Source: CAVPKN01 sp963832835 (lineage in GTDB: Bacteria; Chlamydiota; Chlamydiia; Chlamydiales; JAAKFR01). From it: a stretch of 64,000 nucleotides of DNA. The notes beneath the pieces were generated by a model that was not told where the DNA came from, did no database searches, and was given only the letters and a program-made list of their open reading frames with translations. This document shows, one piece after another, positions 44,193 to 54,100 of the stretch. Position 1 is the stretch's first letter, and every line of letters starts with the position of its first letter. The translations under genes and the position numbers were made by a program. The stretch spans positions 806,001 to 870,000 of the forward strand of contig CAWHVD010000001.1 in the NCBI GenBank assembly GCA_963832835.1, written 5' to 3'.

Positions 44193-45398
44193 ATGAGCAA
44201 TTATAAGAATTTATCTATCTTGATTTTATTCATTCTCGCAAGTGTTGTGGCGGATAATCGAATATTGCAGGTATTTGGTGAGCAACCTACTTTCATCGCA
44301 TTAGTATTATCGACGGGAATGTTGATATTGCAAACTATAGCCGCCCCCATACAAGCTGGATTTTCGGATTTTTATTGCAGAAGAAAAAGCTTAATTGTTG
44401 CACTTTCTTGTTCTTTTTTAAGTGTAATTCTTCTTGTTTTCTCAAATCATCATGGGTTGTTAGGTTTTTTTCTGATTTTCATAATTATAGTTTTGAACGG
44501 TGCGCTGGGAAATGTTGTGCCTTTAACGTGGTCAGCATTAGCAGATACTACACAAGAAAAAAACCTTCGATTCTTTTTATCTATGACTACAGGAGCTTAT
44601 GCTATTGGATATATGGCTCTTGCAATTTTGAGTATGCATGCGATAAAGAATATTCCTGGTCAGTCCTTACTTTCACTAGCAGATAGCATGCCTACGATCC
44701 TGTTTCTTTTATCGATTGCTCTTTGTGTGCTAACTTTTCGAGATACTAGAGATAGGAAATTGGTTTATACTAAAGAAAATATGAGATTAGGATTCGTAAA
44801 TCTTATTCATGCTGAATTTACATCTCTGATCAAAGATGTAAGTTCCCCAAGTACTCGTTGGGGATTGCTGTCATATTTTCTATGGGCAGCTTCGCAGTAT
44901 AGTGTGTTGATTTTGCTGACAGATTTTCAAACCGAGTACACGTTTACTATCATTTTAATGATGTGCGGGTATTTAACAGGTATTTTGATATTAGGTTTGT
45001 ATAAAAAAATTAGTGATGAGAAGATGATCAAGGCAGGATTGATAATCACAATCTCTGCATTATCTTTATTTTTTATTTTAAATCCATTTTTCGACAATGA
45101 TAGCATCGCTTTATCTGCATGCTATTTTTTTTATACAATGAGCAATGCATTTTTAACCTCTTCGATTCTTTCCCTTTTTTCTAAAGAAAGGGAACTTAAT
45201 CAACAGGGGAAAGGTTTTGGGCTTATAGTATCCGCAGACAGTGGCGGGTTTTTAATTGCAACTGTTGTGGTCATCTTTTTTCATTCGCTAAAACTAAGGT
45301 TAGATTGGATAGTTCTATTTTCGTTTGGGTCCTTTCTTATTTCTCTTTATCCTTACGTAAAATATGCACAGATACGGAAAGATATTCAAAGGGAATAA
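44193..45398 (+). CDS. Major facilitator superfamily transporter
   Basis: About 401 residues with twelve probable membrane helices in two sixes split by a cytoplasmic loop (DTRDRKLVYTKENMRLG). The MFS signature appears after helix 2 as GFSDFYCRRKSL. ATG 44193 is preferred over TTG 44187; the ribosome binding site is weak. MFS proteins move small molecules using ion gradients. The substrate is unknown. It converges on the aminomutase-methyltransferase fusion gene with only 11 bp between the stops, so a link in export of its product is possible but unproved. Confidence 0.88.
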   Translation: MSNYKNLSILILFILASVVADNRILQVFGEQPTFIALVLSTGMLILQTIAAPIQAGFSDFYCRRKSLIVALSCSFLSVILLVFSNHHGLLGFFLIFIIIVLNGALGNVVPLTWSALADTTQEKNLRFFLSMTTGAYAIGYMALAILSMHAIKNIPGQSLLSLADSMPTILFLLSIALCVLTFRDTRDRKLVYTKENMRLGFVNLIHAEFTSLIKDVSSPSTRWGLLSYFLWAASQYSVLILLTDFQTEYTFTIILMMCGYLTGILILGLYKKISDEKMIKAGLIITISALSLFFILNPFFDNDSIALSACYFFYTMSNAFLTSSILSLFSKERELNQQGKGFGLIVSADSGGFLIATVVVIFFHSLKLRLDWIVLFSFGSFLISLYPYVKYAQIRKDIQRE

Positions 45399-45409
45399 TC
45401 ACTTCCACT

Positions 45410-47824
45410 TTACTGCTTTTTGGTCTTGATGATCAGGGCTGTATACGGGATATTAATTTTTCCCTCCATGCACGTCTTAGGATTTTTCCGAATGGCATGG
45501 CATACATCTTCGAGGAAAGAGGCATGTAAATGCTCAGGAAGACAAACATAATTATTAAGCCAACCTTTTATGAAGCCCTTAACTTCTTCGTAATCGTCGT
45601 AGGTAGCGCATAGATTTTGTGGATCAAAATCTAGAATTTCAAAACCGCTTTCTAAAAAAAGTTGCTTGTATTCTTCAATCGTTAGCATCGAGTCATTAGA
45701 TGAGAGATGGTAGTACTCTGGATAATTTTTAAGAGCAGTTTGTAAGTATTGATAATAAGGAGATTCCTTCGGGTATGTCAAAATCAACATTTCACCCTTT
45801 GGCTTCAAGGTAGATTTCAATTGTCGAACCACTTTATGTGGATTTTTTAGCCAATGGAAACAACTAAAAGAGACTATATGGTCGAATTGCTGGGGAAAAG
45901 TTACATTTTCTGCCGTTCCAAGCTGGAAATTCAGGTTGGGGTATTTTGTTTTCGTAAAATTTTCAGAAGCGAAATCTATCATGCTAACTGATACATCTAG
46001 ACCTATTACCTTACCTTGATTAACGAGGTTGGCCAATTCTGCCGTAATCCTTCCGTCACCACATCCTACGTCTAAAATATAAGCTTTAGGGCTAAACGAA
46101 GTATTACTCAACATTTTGTTTGCTAAGGTATTTTGTAGAGAAGAATGTCTTACATAGATCTGCGCATCAAGGTCGAAACTACGGGTATTTGGATCTATTT
46201 CTTTCATTCCGGAAAGCATATCACTGTTTTTAATAGATTTTGCCAAATCTTCAAGGTAAGGAGTTAGACACTGATCTGTAGATAAGTATGGGACGATCTT
46301 GCGAACATTATTGAATAAGATACTTGTTGCAGAGGAAAGAAGATCGGCTCCTCGCATTTCTGCTCCTTGAGCACTGCACATCAACTCAAATGAAATGATA
46401 TAAACAACATTGGTATAAATTTCTTGAGTTCGTCTTGCGGCTACTAAACCAAAGGATACGATATCTTGAAAATCGCCAGTTGAAGTGAGTGACTGTGTTG
46501 ACACTGGATGACATAAAGATCTATTTTCGGCAGTTACTGAAGTAGCCATAAATTGACCTCCCATAAGTCCTAATCTTAGCCCAGGTGACTCCTTGCAAAG
46601 AAAAGCGGGTAATCCATTGCTATGATTTTTGTCCATCAGACGATCGATACGTCGGTCAGATAGGTTGGATAATGTTGTTAAAGCTATTGAAAGGTGGTCC
46701 ATTGCCATAGCAATATATTGACCATGAAAGTGCCCATTATGGAACACTTCTGAGTGTCCTGGAATAATTAGGGGATTGTCGTTGCTTGAATTGATTTCGT
46801 TTGTAACTATAGACTTAATCCATAGTAAGCTATCTTTAATTGGACCTAAAATATGTGGTGTGCATCTTATCGAATATGCATCTTCAATGGGATAATTAGT
46901 TGAAGTGGGTATCGTTTTATCGCATGATTGCAATTTCTTCTCTGTAACCGATTCTTTGCCTACCATTTTACTGTCATGGAGTGTATGCCAAATCTTTTTG
47001 GCTATGTTCAGTTGACCTTGATGCGGTTTTTGCTCATGAACAATAGGATTGAATGGATCTTTTTTAGCTTGCAACGCCTCAAATGTAAGGCATGAAATTA
47101 ATTCGTATGTCTTTAATAAATTAATAGATCGTTCGACTAAGAAGGTTGCAAAAGCTGTCATAGCAGAAGTGCCGTTGACCAAGCTAAGTCCTTCTTTATA
47201 GCTTAAGATCATAGGCGGTAATCCTGCTTGCTTCAGAGCCTCATCCCCAGGTAGGACGTGACCTCTATACTCAGCTTTCCATTTACCTACACAAACAAGC
47301 GCAATAAAGGCTAGCGGCCCTAAATCTCCGCTTGCACCCAAAGATCCTTTGGATGGAACGCAAGGGATAATTCCGGCATTATAAACACTTAATAACTTAT
47401 TAAAATTCTCTAAAGAAATAGCAGAACAACCACGAGCTAAAGAATTTAATCTAATTAACATGCTTGCCCTAACCACGTCATTTTCCAGGCAGGCTCCCAC
47501 ATTCGTAGCTACAGCAGAAATTAGATTTTCTTGAAGACTTTGCGCAGAATCAATAGGTATCAACCAATTAACAAAGCCTCCAACACCGGTATTTACTCCA
47601 TAAATTACCTTCTGCTCATCAATAAACCCGTCAAGTGTTTGACGGGAAGCTTTAATTTGTTTGGCCGTTTCAGGGGAAATTGCTAGCTGGATGGCTGGAT
47701 CTGTTACGACACGTACAACTTCCTCAGTAGTGAGAGTATTACCATCTAAAAACACCAAATTCTTATCATTTTTGGAGGTTACTACTTTCGAAGTATCTGG
47801 TTGGTCACGGGGGCTATTTAACAT
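45410..47824 (-). CDS. MIO-type tyrosine aminomutase/ammonia-lyase fused to SAM methyltransferase
   Basis: An 804-residue fusion. Residues 1-540 form an aromatic amino acid lyase/mutase: the MIO triad ASG in GSLGASGDLGPL (about 165), VIYGVNTGVGGF with the catalytic Tyr, SSNDNP, VFHNGHFHGQYIAMAMDHL and GLRLGLMGGQF. These segments resemble bacterial tyrosine 2,3-aminomutases of the SgcC4 type more than histidine ammonia-lyase. Residues about 560-804 form a class I methyltransferase with YILDVGCGDGRI (about 583) and FSCFHWLKNP, like carboxyl methyltransferases. A likely product is a beta-amino acid or cinnamate-type acid and its methyl ester. The fusion has all active-site parts on both sides. 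Substrate is not provable by eye. Confidence 0.9.
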   Translation of the reverse strand: MLNSPRDQPDTSKVVTSKNDKNLVFLDGNTLTTEEVVRVVTDPAIQLAISPETAKQIKASRQTLDGFIDEQKVIYGVNTGVGGFVNWLIPIDSAQSLQENLISAVATNVGACLENDVVRASMLIRLNSLARGCSAISLENFNKLLSVYNAGIIPCVPSKGSLGASGDLGPLAFIALVCVGKWKAEYRGHVLPGDEALKQAGLPPMILSYKEGLSLVNGTSAMTAFATFLVERSINLLKTYELISCLTFEALQAKKDPFNPIVHEQKPHQGQLNIAKKIWHTLHDSKMVGKESVTEKKLQSCDKTIPTSTNYPIEDAYSIRCTPHILGPIKDSLLWIKSIVTNEINSSNDNPLIIPGHSEVFHNGHFHGQYIAMAMDHLSIALTTLSNLSDRRIDRLMDKNHSNGLPAFLCKESPGLRLGLMGGQFMATSVTAENRSLCHPVSTQSLTSTGDFQDIVSFGLVAARRTQEIYTNVVYIISFELMCSAQGAEMRGADLLSSATSILFNNVRKIVPYLSTDQCLTPYLEDLAKSIKNSDMLSGMKEIDPNTRSFDLDAQIYVRHSSLQNTLANKMLSNTSFSPKAYILDVGCGDGRITAELANLVNQGKVIGLDVSVSMIDFASENFTKTKYPNLNFQLGTAENVTFPQQFDHIVSFSCFHWLKNPHKVVRQLKSTLKPKGEMLILTYPKESPYYQYLQTALKNYPEYYHLSSNDSMLTIEEYKQLFLESGFEILDFDPQNLCATYDDYEEVKGFIKGWLNNYVCLPEHLHASFLEDVCHAIRKNPKTCMEGKINIPYTALIIKTKKQ

Positions 47825-48044
47825 TTTATCACCAAATGTATTTTTTCATTTAAGGATTGTGTCGAAAATTTTATTAAAAATAAAGGATTAAAACAACTTT
47901 ATATACTAAGAATTTGATACTAAGAAATCATGAAGATAATATAAAGGATTTTTTTTTGCAATCTTCCCGAAAAATTTCCAATTGGGCTATATGTAAGCGT
48001 CAAGGGAACTTATCTTTTTAATTGATAGTCCGGGGGGTTATTTT

Positions 48045-48715
48045 GATGTCTTTCAATTTCAAGGCATCCAAATCGAGGTTCGTGAGCATTTCCATGCAGA
48101 AACGCTCAGTCGGCTCTTGGCCATAATCAAGAGTACTTTATGCTAACCCTTCCCGGGAATGCTCGGATCTTTCTCTATCAAAATCCTACAGATATGCGTA
48201 AAAGCTTCGAAGGTTTGAGTACTGCCGTCCAGGAAGCTTTCCCGAATTTGCTCATGTTTGGGAGTTATTTTGTGTTTCTCAACAAAAGGCGCGACCATAT
48301 GAAAGTACTCTATTGGGATGCTGAAGGCTTTGCCAGCTGGTACAAACGGCTTGAAAAAGGAAACTTTTCGAGGAAAGACTCCCAGGTTTTGGACCGTAAG
48401 CAATTCTTGATGCTTCTGGAAGGAATTATTCCAAAAAGAGTGCAAAAACGTTACCAAATTTAAAGGATTTTCTGATAAAACTAGCTCAAGACAATGCCTG
48501 AAGCCGTTTCTTATGAAGAAGCTTTGATTAAAAACATCCTGATTTAGCAAGAAGTAGCAGCGCTGAAAAAGCAGGTTGAGTGGTTTCACAAATACTTGTT
48601 TGGCAAGAAGTCTGAACGTATCATCTCCCGCCTCTATGAGGAGCAGCTTACTTTTGAGGGCTTCGAAGTAGATAAGCCCCAAAAGGATAAAACACAGCAC
48701 CCAATATTTCATTAG
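48045..48715 (+). mobile_element. IS66-family element remnant
   Basis: Three IS66 pieces lie in natural order. 48045-48146 is the C-terminal end of the accessory protein TnpA (GIQIEVREHF...LSRLLAII). 48140-48463 is tnpB. 48494-48715 is the start of the tnpC transposase with an in-frame stop after 17 codons (then LFGKKSERIIS), cut off before any catalytic residue. Element ends are not identified. Confidence 0.85.
48140..48463 (+). CDS. tnpB: IS66 Orf2 (TnpB) family protein
   Basis: A 107-residue protein typical of IS66 TnpB: RIFLYQNPTDMRKSFEGLS, then FVFLNKRRDHMKVLYWDAEGFASWYKRLEKG. The start ATG overlaps the tnpA end, the usual IS66 coupling. The frame is intact but the element is not, since tnpC is truncated and tnpA is partial. 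It is therefore a surviving gene in a dead element. Confidence 0.9.
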   Translation: MLTLPGNARIFLYQNPTDMRKSFEGLSTAVQEAFPNLLMFGSYFVFLNKRRDHMKVLYWDAEGFASWYKRLEKGNFSRKDSQVLDRKQFLMLLEGIIPKRVQKRYQI

Positions 48716-48925
48716 CCGAATACAAGTTATTTTTGAGAAAAGAGTCTATAAAAATATTTAATATTTAGGTAAGGGAAGGTTATGAAGCTCTGAAAGAATG
48801 GAATAGTTCTGTCACTGCTACACCTGAAAAAGCAATGATCAATGATCCTTAAAAATTCTTTGTTAACGTGACTTTGTCAAGTTGTGCTAACGTACTTATC
48901 TATTCTAAAAAATTTAGGTTTGAAA

Positions 48926-49690
48926 ATGTCGAATGCCATTCCTCCATTGTGGACATCCACAATTCCAGCAATAAGTCTGCAAGAATATACCAGGCTTTTA
49001 AACGAAGGATATTTAGAAACACAGTCGCAAGTGATCATTTACAAAGGTAAGCAAGGGAGATTTGTCGTATTAGAAGACCCTATTTCACCAGTCAATGGAG
49101 TCGCACGGATGGTAGGTTGTGTCTTAGTAGCCCCACTTGCATGTTTATTTACGCTAGCAACTTGTTTCTGCTGTGTCGACAATACCTTAGGACCATGTTG
49201 TGATCATTTATATGAACCCTTTAAGAAAGGCGCTTATGTTGAAGGAGGTTTCATGGTAGACCCTGAAGCTACGGAAGAGTTGCGTAAAAAGGACTTTCAA
49301 GCTTTAGGATATAACTCCTTTGATCACGAAAGTTTAGTCGCCTTGGTTCAAAGCAAACAATTCCCAACAATTAAATCCGGCAAATACCCACAGCATTTTT
49401 ATATGCCTTTCTACGGTCCGTGCTCAAAGTTATCATACATTATCCTGATTCCCAATGGTAAAGTTGAGAATGTTCTCTTCTGTTGCATCAATAATGCAGA
49501 AAATAAACCTTGTAATTCAGAAGAAATTCGTCTGCGCGCTGAAAAAATATGCGCAGGCTATAAACCTGGGGTAAACAAGATTCAAACAGTTTCTAGCAAA
49601 ACACTTGTAGCGCAAACCACTGTATATGGAAGTATGGGGCCAGTAACTGGGAAGGTCTACTCAATAAATGATAAAATAGTATCGACATGA
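48926..49690 (+). CDS. Hypothetical protein with cysteine-rich hydrophobic segment
   Basis: About 254 residues from ATG 48926; a frame from 48884 is open but less likely. At about 60-100 lies a hydrophobic, cysteine-rich stretch (VGCVLVAPLACLFTLATCFCC, then LGPCCDHLYEPF). One such segment could be a membrane hairpin, as in chlamydial inclusion membrane proteins, though the typical bilobed pattern is short here. The rest is soluble, with no recognised domain. It lies between an IS66 relic and a MITE. Secretion to the host is only a possibility. Confidence 0.6.
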   Translation: MSNAIPPLWTSTIPAISLQEYTRLLNEGYLETQSQVIIYKGKQGRFVVLEDPISPVNGVARMVGCVLVAPLACLFTLATCFCCVDNTLGPCCDHLYEPFKKGAYVEGGFMVDPEATEELRKKDFQALGYNSFDHESLVALVQSKQFPTIKSGKYPQHFYMPFYGPCSKLSYIILIPNGKVENVLFCCINNAENKPCNSEEIRLRAEKICAGYKPGVNKIQTVSSKTLVAQTTVYGSMGPVTGKVYSINDKIVST

Positions 49691-49780
49691 GTAGGCTATC
49701 CTTCGTAAGTACTTCAGATGAAATCGCATGGTTGTATGCACGATGGCCTTGCCTACTCTCGCGTAGATTCTGCTGAGTAA

Positions 49781-49941
49781 TACCATTTCCAGAAAATAAA
49801 GTCACAAATTGGCACTGTATAACACGCCATTTTTGAACGATCCTTTCTCGCTTAGGTGCAAAAACATAGGCTTCGAAATGATCATCCAAATCTGTCATGT
49901 TACCCAGTACCACTTCATGACTTTATTTTTGATAAATGGTA
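49781..49941. mobile_element. MITE copy abutting IS630 copy 2
   Basis: A 161-bp copy with TAA on both sides (49778-49780 and 49942-49944). The right terminal repeat has mutated slightly (TTTGATAAATGGTA). The IS630 element starts at its right flank, at the TA of the target duplicate. Confidence 0.9.
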
Positions 49942-49965
49942 TAATACTAATTGAAAAAAATAAAA

Positions 49966-50505
49966 TTACACCTTTGCCCATATTCTTGAAGTCAAGGAAA
50001 TGACTTGCTCCCGGTCGTTAGTAAATTCATTCCATGCATCTGAACAAGCATCCAACAATTCCTCCTCATCCTTGAAAGTTCGATTCGAAAGATGTGTGCG
50101 GCGCAAGTATTTCCACACCTGTTCGCATGGATTCAATTCAGGTGATGCTGCTGGCAAGGGCAGCAATGTTAAGTTGTGAAAATGTGGTAATTTTTGCGTC
50201 GTATGCCACCCTGCCTTATCAAGTATGATTACTGCATGCCGTCCGGTGGGAACTTGTGAGGAAATGTGCCGCAAATGGATCTCCATTGTATCCTTGTTTG
50301 CATAGGGCAACAATAAACCAACAGCATCGCCTCTTTCAGGACATACGGCACCAAAAAGATATGTGTATTTGAACTGTTGTTGACGTACTGCACGAGGGCG
50401 AGTTCCTTTTACTGCCCACAGTCTGCTTAGGCTTCCCTGTTGGCCAAATCTAGCTTCATCCTGAAACCAGATTTCAACATCGTTGAGTTGGATTCCTTTT
50501 GGCAA
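49966..50505 (-). CDS. IS630 transposase, DDE catalytic part, copy 2
   Basis: Identical in sequence to the 15424-15963 frame except for the third residue from the end (Ala for Glu, from one base). All three catalytic acidic residues are intact. It is expressed as a fusion with the upstream frame only if slippage occurs on the A8 run. Confidence 0.9.
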   Translation of the reverse strand: MPKGIQLNDVEIWFQDEARFGQQGSLSRLWAVKGTRPRAVRQQQFKYTYLFGAVCPERGDAVGLLLPYANKDTMEIHLRHISSQVPTGRHAVIILDKAGWHTTQKLPHFHNLTLLPLPAASPELNPCEQVWKYLRRTHLSNRTFKDEEELLDACSDAWNEFTNDREQVISLTSRIWAKV

Positions 50506-50513
50506 AGAGTTTT

Positions 50514-51017
50514 CTACTTTTGCGCGAAATTTTTTTTAAACTCTTCTTGTTCCTCTGGATTGGCATCTGGATGCCTTGATCTTGCGCTAACCCAGACAAG
50601 TCTTGCCCGTTTCAAATGGTTATATGCACTTTTTAATGAGCACTTTATCCCATACTTATCTTTCATTAACTGCAACACGTCTTTCCCTATAATTACGCCA
50701 CCGGATCGTCCTTTCTGAAGGTCGAGAACCGCAGAACGAAAAGCTGCGGTTTCACTATCTGGAATAAGCGATTTTTTTCCTCTTCCAGATTTTTCTTTAA
50801 CACCATCAATGCCATAAGTTTTAAAATTGCGTATCCATGTGTAAACCGTATTACGTGTAACCCGAAGAAGTTCAGCAATTTCACGAGGAGTTTTACCTTC
50901 CTTGAAATGACTCAGGGCAAGGAATCTATTCTTTTCTCTAGGATGTTTTGCGGATTTATACAGCTTTATAAAGTCGTGCTTTTCTAGTTCTTCGGGAATA
51001 AGAATTGTTGTTTCCAT
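50514..51017 (-). CDS. IS630 transposase, helix-turn-helix part, copy 2
   Basis: Same as the 15972-16475 frame, with the same GGAGG site before ATG 51017 and the same A8 run near the end. No differences from copy 1 are seen at protein level. Confidence 0.88.
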   Translation of the reverse strand: METTILIPEELEKHDFIKLYKSAKHPREKNRFLALSHFKEGKTPREIAELLRVTRNTVYTWIRNFKTYGIDGVKEKSGRGKKSLIPDSETAAFRSAVLDLQKGRSGGVIIGKDVLQLMKDKYGIKCSLKSAYNHLKRARLVWVSARSRHPDANPEEQEEFKKNFAQK

Positions 51018-51110
51018 GTTGCTACCTCCATTTTGAGGAGATTGCTTATGCCACAACATCTGTATTTTTTAAAATTTCAATTAGTATAACACAAGTGTTG
51101 GGTTTTAGGC

Positions 51111-54100
51111 CTATTGCCACAGCTCGATGAGGTCGTCGGCGGCACTTGCAAGCTTGCCATCCTTTAGCACTAACTGAATATAAACAGGCTTATTGAGCAT
51201 ATAGCTGTTATGTACGTGAGGGGTGCGTGTCTGAAGGGTGCATAGGCAAGAACCTGTTTGCGGATCCCACAGCTTGATGGTGGATTTGAAAGCTTCACAA
51301 CTGGCAAGGGCCCCATCCGCAAGCACTGTTAGAGCAGAAACAGGGCTTGTATGCCCCTGGAGGGTGCGTAGGCATGAGCCCGTCTTCGGATCCCAGAGCT
51401 TGATGGTCTTGTCCTCAGATCCACTTGCGAGGGTCCCATCCGCAAGCACGGCCAGAGCAGAAACATGGTCAGTGCCCTTGAGGGTGCGGAAACAGGAGTG
51501 CGTCTTCAGATCCCATAGCTTGATGGTGTTGTCCCAAGACCCGCTCACGAGAGTGTCACCCGCAAGCACCACTAGAGCAGAAACAGCGCTCCTATGCTCC
51601 AGGAGGTTGCGTAGGAAGTAGCCTGTCTTTGGATCCCAGAGCTTGATGGTGTGGTCCTGAGACCCACTGACAAGTGTCCCATCCGCAAGCACGGCCAGAG
51701 CAGAAACAGGGCTTGAGTGTCCCTCGAGCGTGTGTAGGCAGGAGCCCGTCTTCGGATTCCACAGCTTGATAGTCCCGTCCTTAGATCCACTTGCGAGTGT
51801 CCCATCCGCAAGTATGGCCAGAGCAGAAACAGGGCCCGTATGCCCCTTTAGGGTGCGCAGGTGGGAACCCGTGTCGGGATCACACAGCTTAATGGTGCTG
51901 TCATCGAATCCACATACAAAGAGCCCATCCACGAGGACTGTCAGAGCTTTAATCGTGCTTGTAAACCCCCTGAGTATGTTAACCACTTCTAGAGAGATAC
52001 GGTTGGGCAAAACTTGAGGGGAACCCCTGTAATCAACTTTAGCCCAATAACTTGCCTTTACGGTAACTGTTTCAAGTATTAGATTATGTTTGGCATGCAA
52101 TGTCTTGAGCCGTAGAGCGCGTATTTGCACCGTTTTGAGTTGAGGACAGCGGTTGAGAGTAAGGTGCTCTAGATGAGGAAAATCGACCAAGGGATCCCAC
52201 GCCCAGCCCTTGATACGAGTGATGCTGGTAGCAGTGAGGTTAAGCTCTTTAAGAAAGACACAGATTTGGAGGGCAGAAAACACCCCGTCATCGATTCCGC
52301 TGCAGTAGCTTAAATCTAAACATTCCAGTCTAGGATGCAGGAAAGGTGTAAGCAGTGCAGAGGTTAAACTCGTGCAGTGATGGAGGATCACCACATGGGG
52401 TTTCAGCCCCTGGGCTTGGGCTCCAATGGCTTTTAAAACAAGCGCTTGCCGATTTACTTCCACATTCTCAAAGTTAGCCCGGATCGTGATTTTCCCGGGC
52501 CGGCTAACAACATCAGCATGTGCGCTACATCGTGCTAATAGGGTGGCAAAGAGCTCTCCGCGGGCCTTTTGGGGGGTATATGATTGTTCCTTTACAATTT
52601 CGTCATGGGTAGGGATTTTCCCTAGGCAGGCTTTATGGTACTGAACGGAGGTCAAAGAGCTCTCTTGGGTGCGCGATGTCGCTTGTTTGAGATCTTTAGC
52701 CTGAGCATACGCTTTATGGACAAAAGAGCCGATATTCTCTTCACGGATGCTGATGAGTTCTTTGAGCAAATCTCCTGCTGTTAATTGGGGCATACGGCTA
52801 ATGAGATTTTGGAGCTTCCAGAACTGCAAATCAAGAGTAGCTAGGGTGCCTTCCCGAAACAGAATCGTGGGAATAAAAGCATTTTTGGGATCTTCTGTGT
52901 AGAGCTTCTCTTGTTCTTCAGGAGAAAACAGAGCTGTATACTCTTTTTCCTTTGCGATCACATCTTCGATCCAGCTATCGAGAATAGCAGAGCTATCAAG
53001 AGCTTGAAAGGCTTGTAGGATCTCAGGATCCAAAGGAGTAGAGAGTGGATACATAAAGAAAAGAGCGGAGCAGAACTGAACGATGCGAAAGCCCCAATCT
53101 TTGATCACCGGCTCTACAAAGGAGATGTCATTATCTACGCAGTAAAGCATTCCATTTTCGATGACATAGTTGGAGATTCTGCCATCTCCAGGACGGGTCA
53201 GAATAGACGAGAGAAGCATGCGCGTCCATTGTTTGATCTCGGGTTTCTGGTTTTTCCAGTAAGAGCCCGGGATGGTCTCCGAGATAAGGACAGGGTAGCT
53301 TTTATCTCCCACATCGAACCTTACAAGGGTACTGGTGGGAGTAAGCTTGCCGGCGATACGTGAGGTGAGACTGAAGATGGCATACTCCATAAGGGGATGG
53401 GCAGGTTTCTGCTTGAGGTGAAATCCCCCTACAGCGCAGACATTGTGGGCACAGTTTTGATATTGGGGCTTAATATTCCCGCTAATATCGAGGATGTCGA
53501 AGGCTGGGTTAAGATAACCCGAGAGGGGTCCTGTTATTTTGACAGAGGTTTTAAAAGGCACCACGATGTTTTTGAGGGTATGATGGAAGGTTTTGAGGCG
53601 GTAGTTAACCAAATAACCCTGGGTTTGAGCGCAGCTTGGTAAATCCTCATAGGGTCTTTGAGAGTAAAATGGACAAAGAATAAGCCAGTAGCATTTTTGA
53701 AGTGCTAAAATTTCAGAGTCCTGCAGAGCAATATAGCCGGGGTGAGATCCAATACTGGCCTCCTCTTTTTGTTCATGGTAGGCCAGGTGCAAACGGAGGC
53801 GGATCTTATAAAGGGCAGCGACACATTCTTTGAGTAAAGACCTGCTTGCTAATGTAAATTTAGGGAGCTCATCAATGATATCAAGGGTGTTAGTAGAAAC
53901 AATGCCATGATAAAGAGCCAGATCGCTGAGAAAGAGATTGAGTAGCTCGACATAGTGCTGCTTGATGTGGGGGCATAGGGCGCGCGTTTTCCACCGCTCT
54001 TTGAAATCCTGGTGACGGATCTTGAGGAAAGTGGAGGCTCTGGCTTCTTTGGGGAGTAATTCTTTGAGGTGGGTTTGATAGCTGGTAAATAAATCGGGGG

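Larger units (their letters stand above)
49944..51087 (-). mobile_element. IS630-family insertion sequence, copy 2
   Basis: Same ends and content as 15401-16545, one base shorter in the left A-run. Near identity of the two copies indicates recent movement. It lies between a MITE and the 3' end of the 1376-residue protein gene. Confidence 0.92.

Noticed and set aside
48143..48712. A 189-codon minus-strand frame opposite the IS66 remnant
   Set aside because: It lies antisense to tnpB and the tnpC stub, which have clear family motifs; the frame is a shadow.
49809..50003. Open frames of 60-80 codons inside MITE copies on both strands (for example at 5521-5703, 43726-43914, 55238-55474, 55484-55702)
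   Set aside because: They arise from the palindromic MITE sequence, start or end in unrelated flanks and lack ribosome binding sites.
51600..51960. Regularly spaced similar units that could suggest a CRISPR or tandem DNA repeat
   Set aside because: They are in frame and encode WD40 repeats; unit length of about 120 bp and protein-level conservation explain them.
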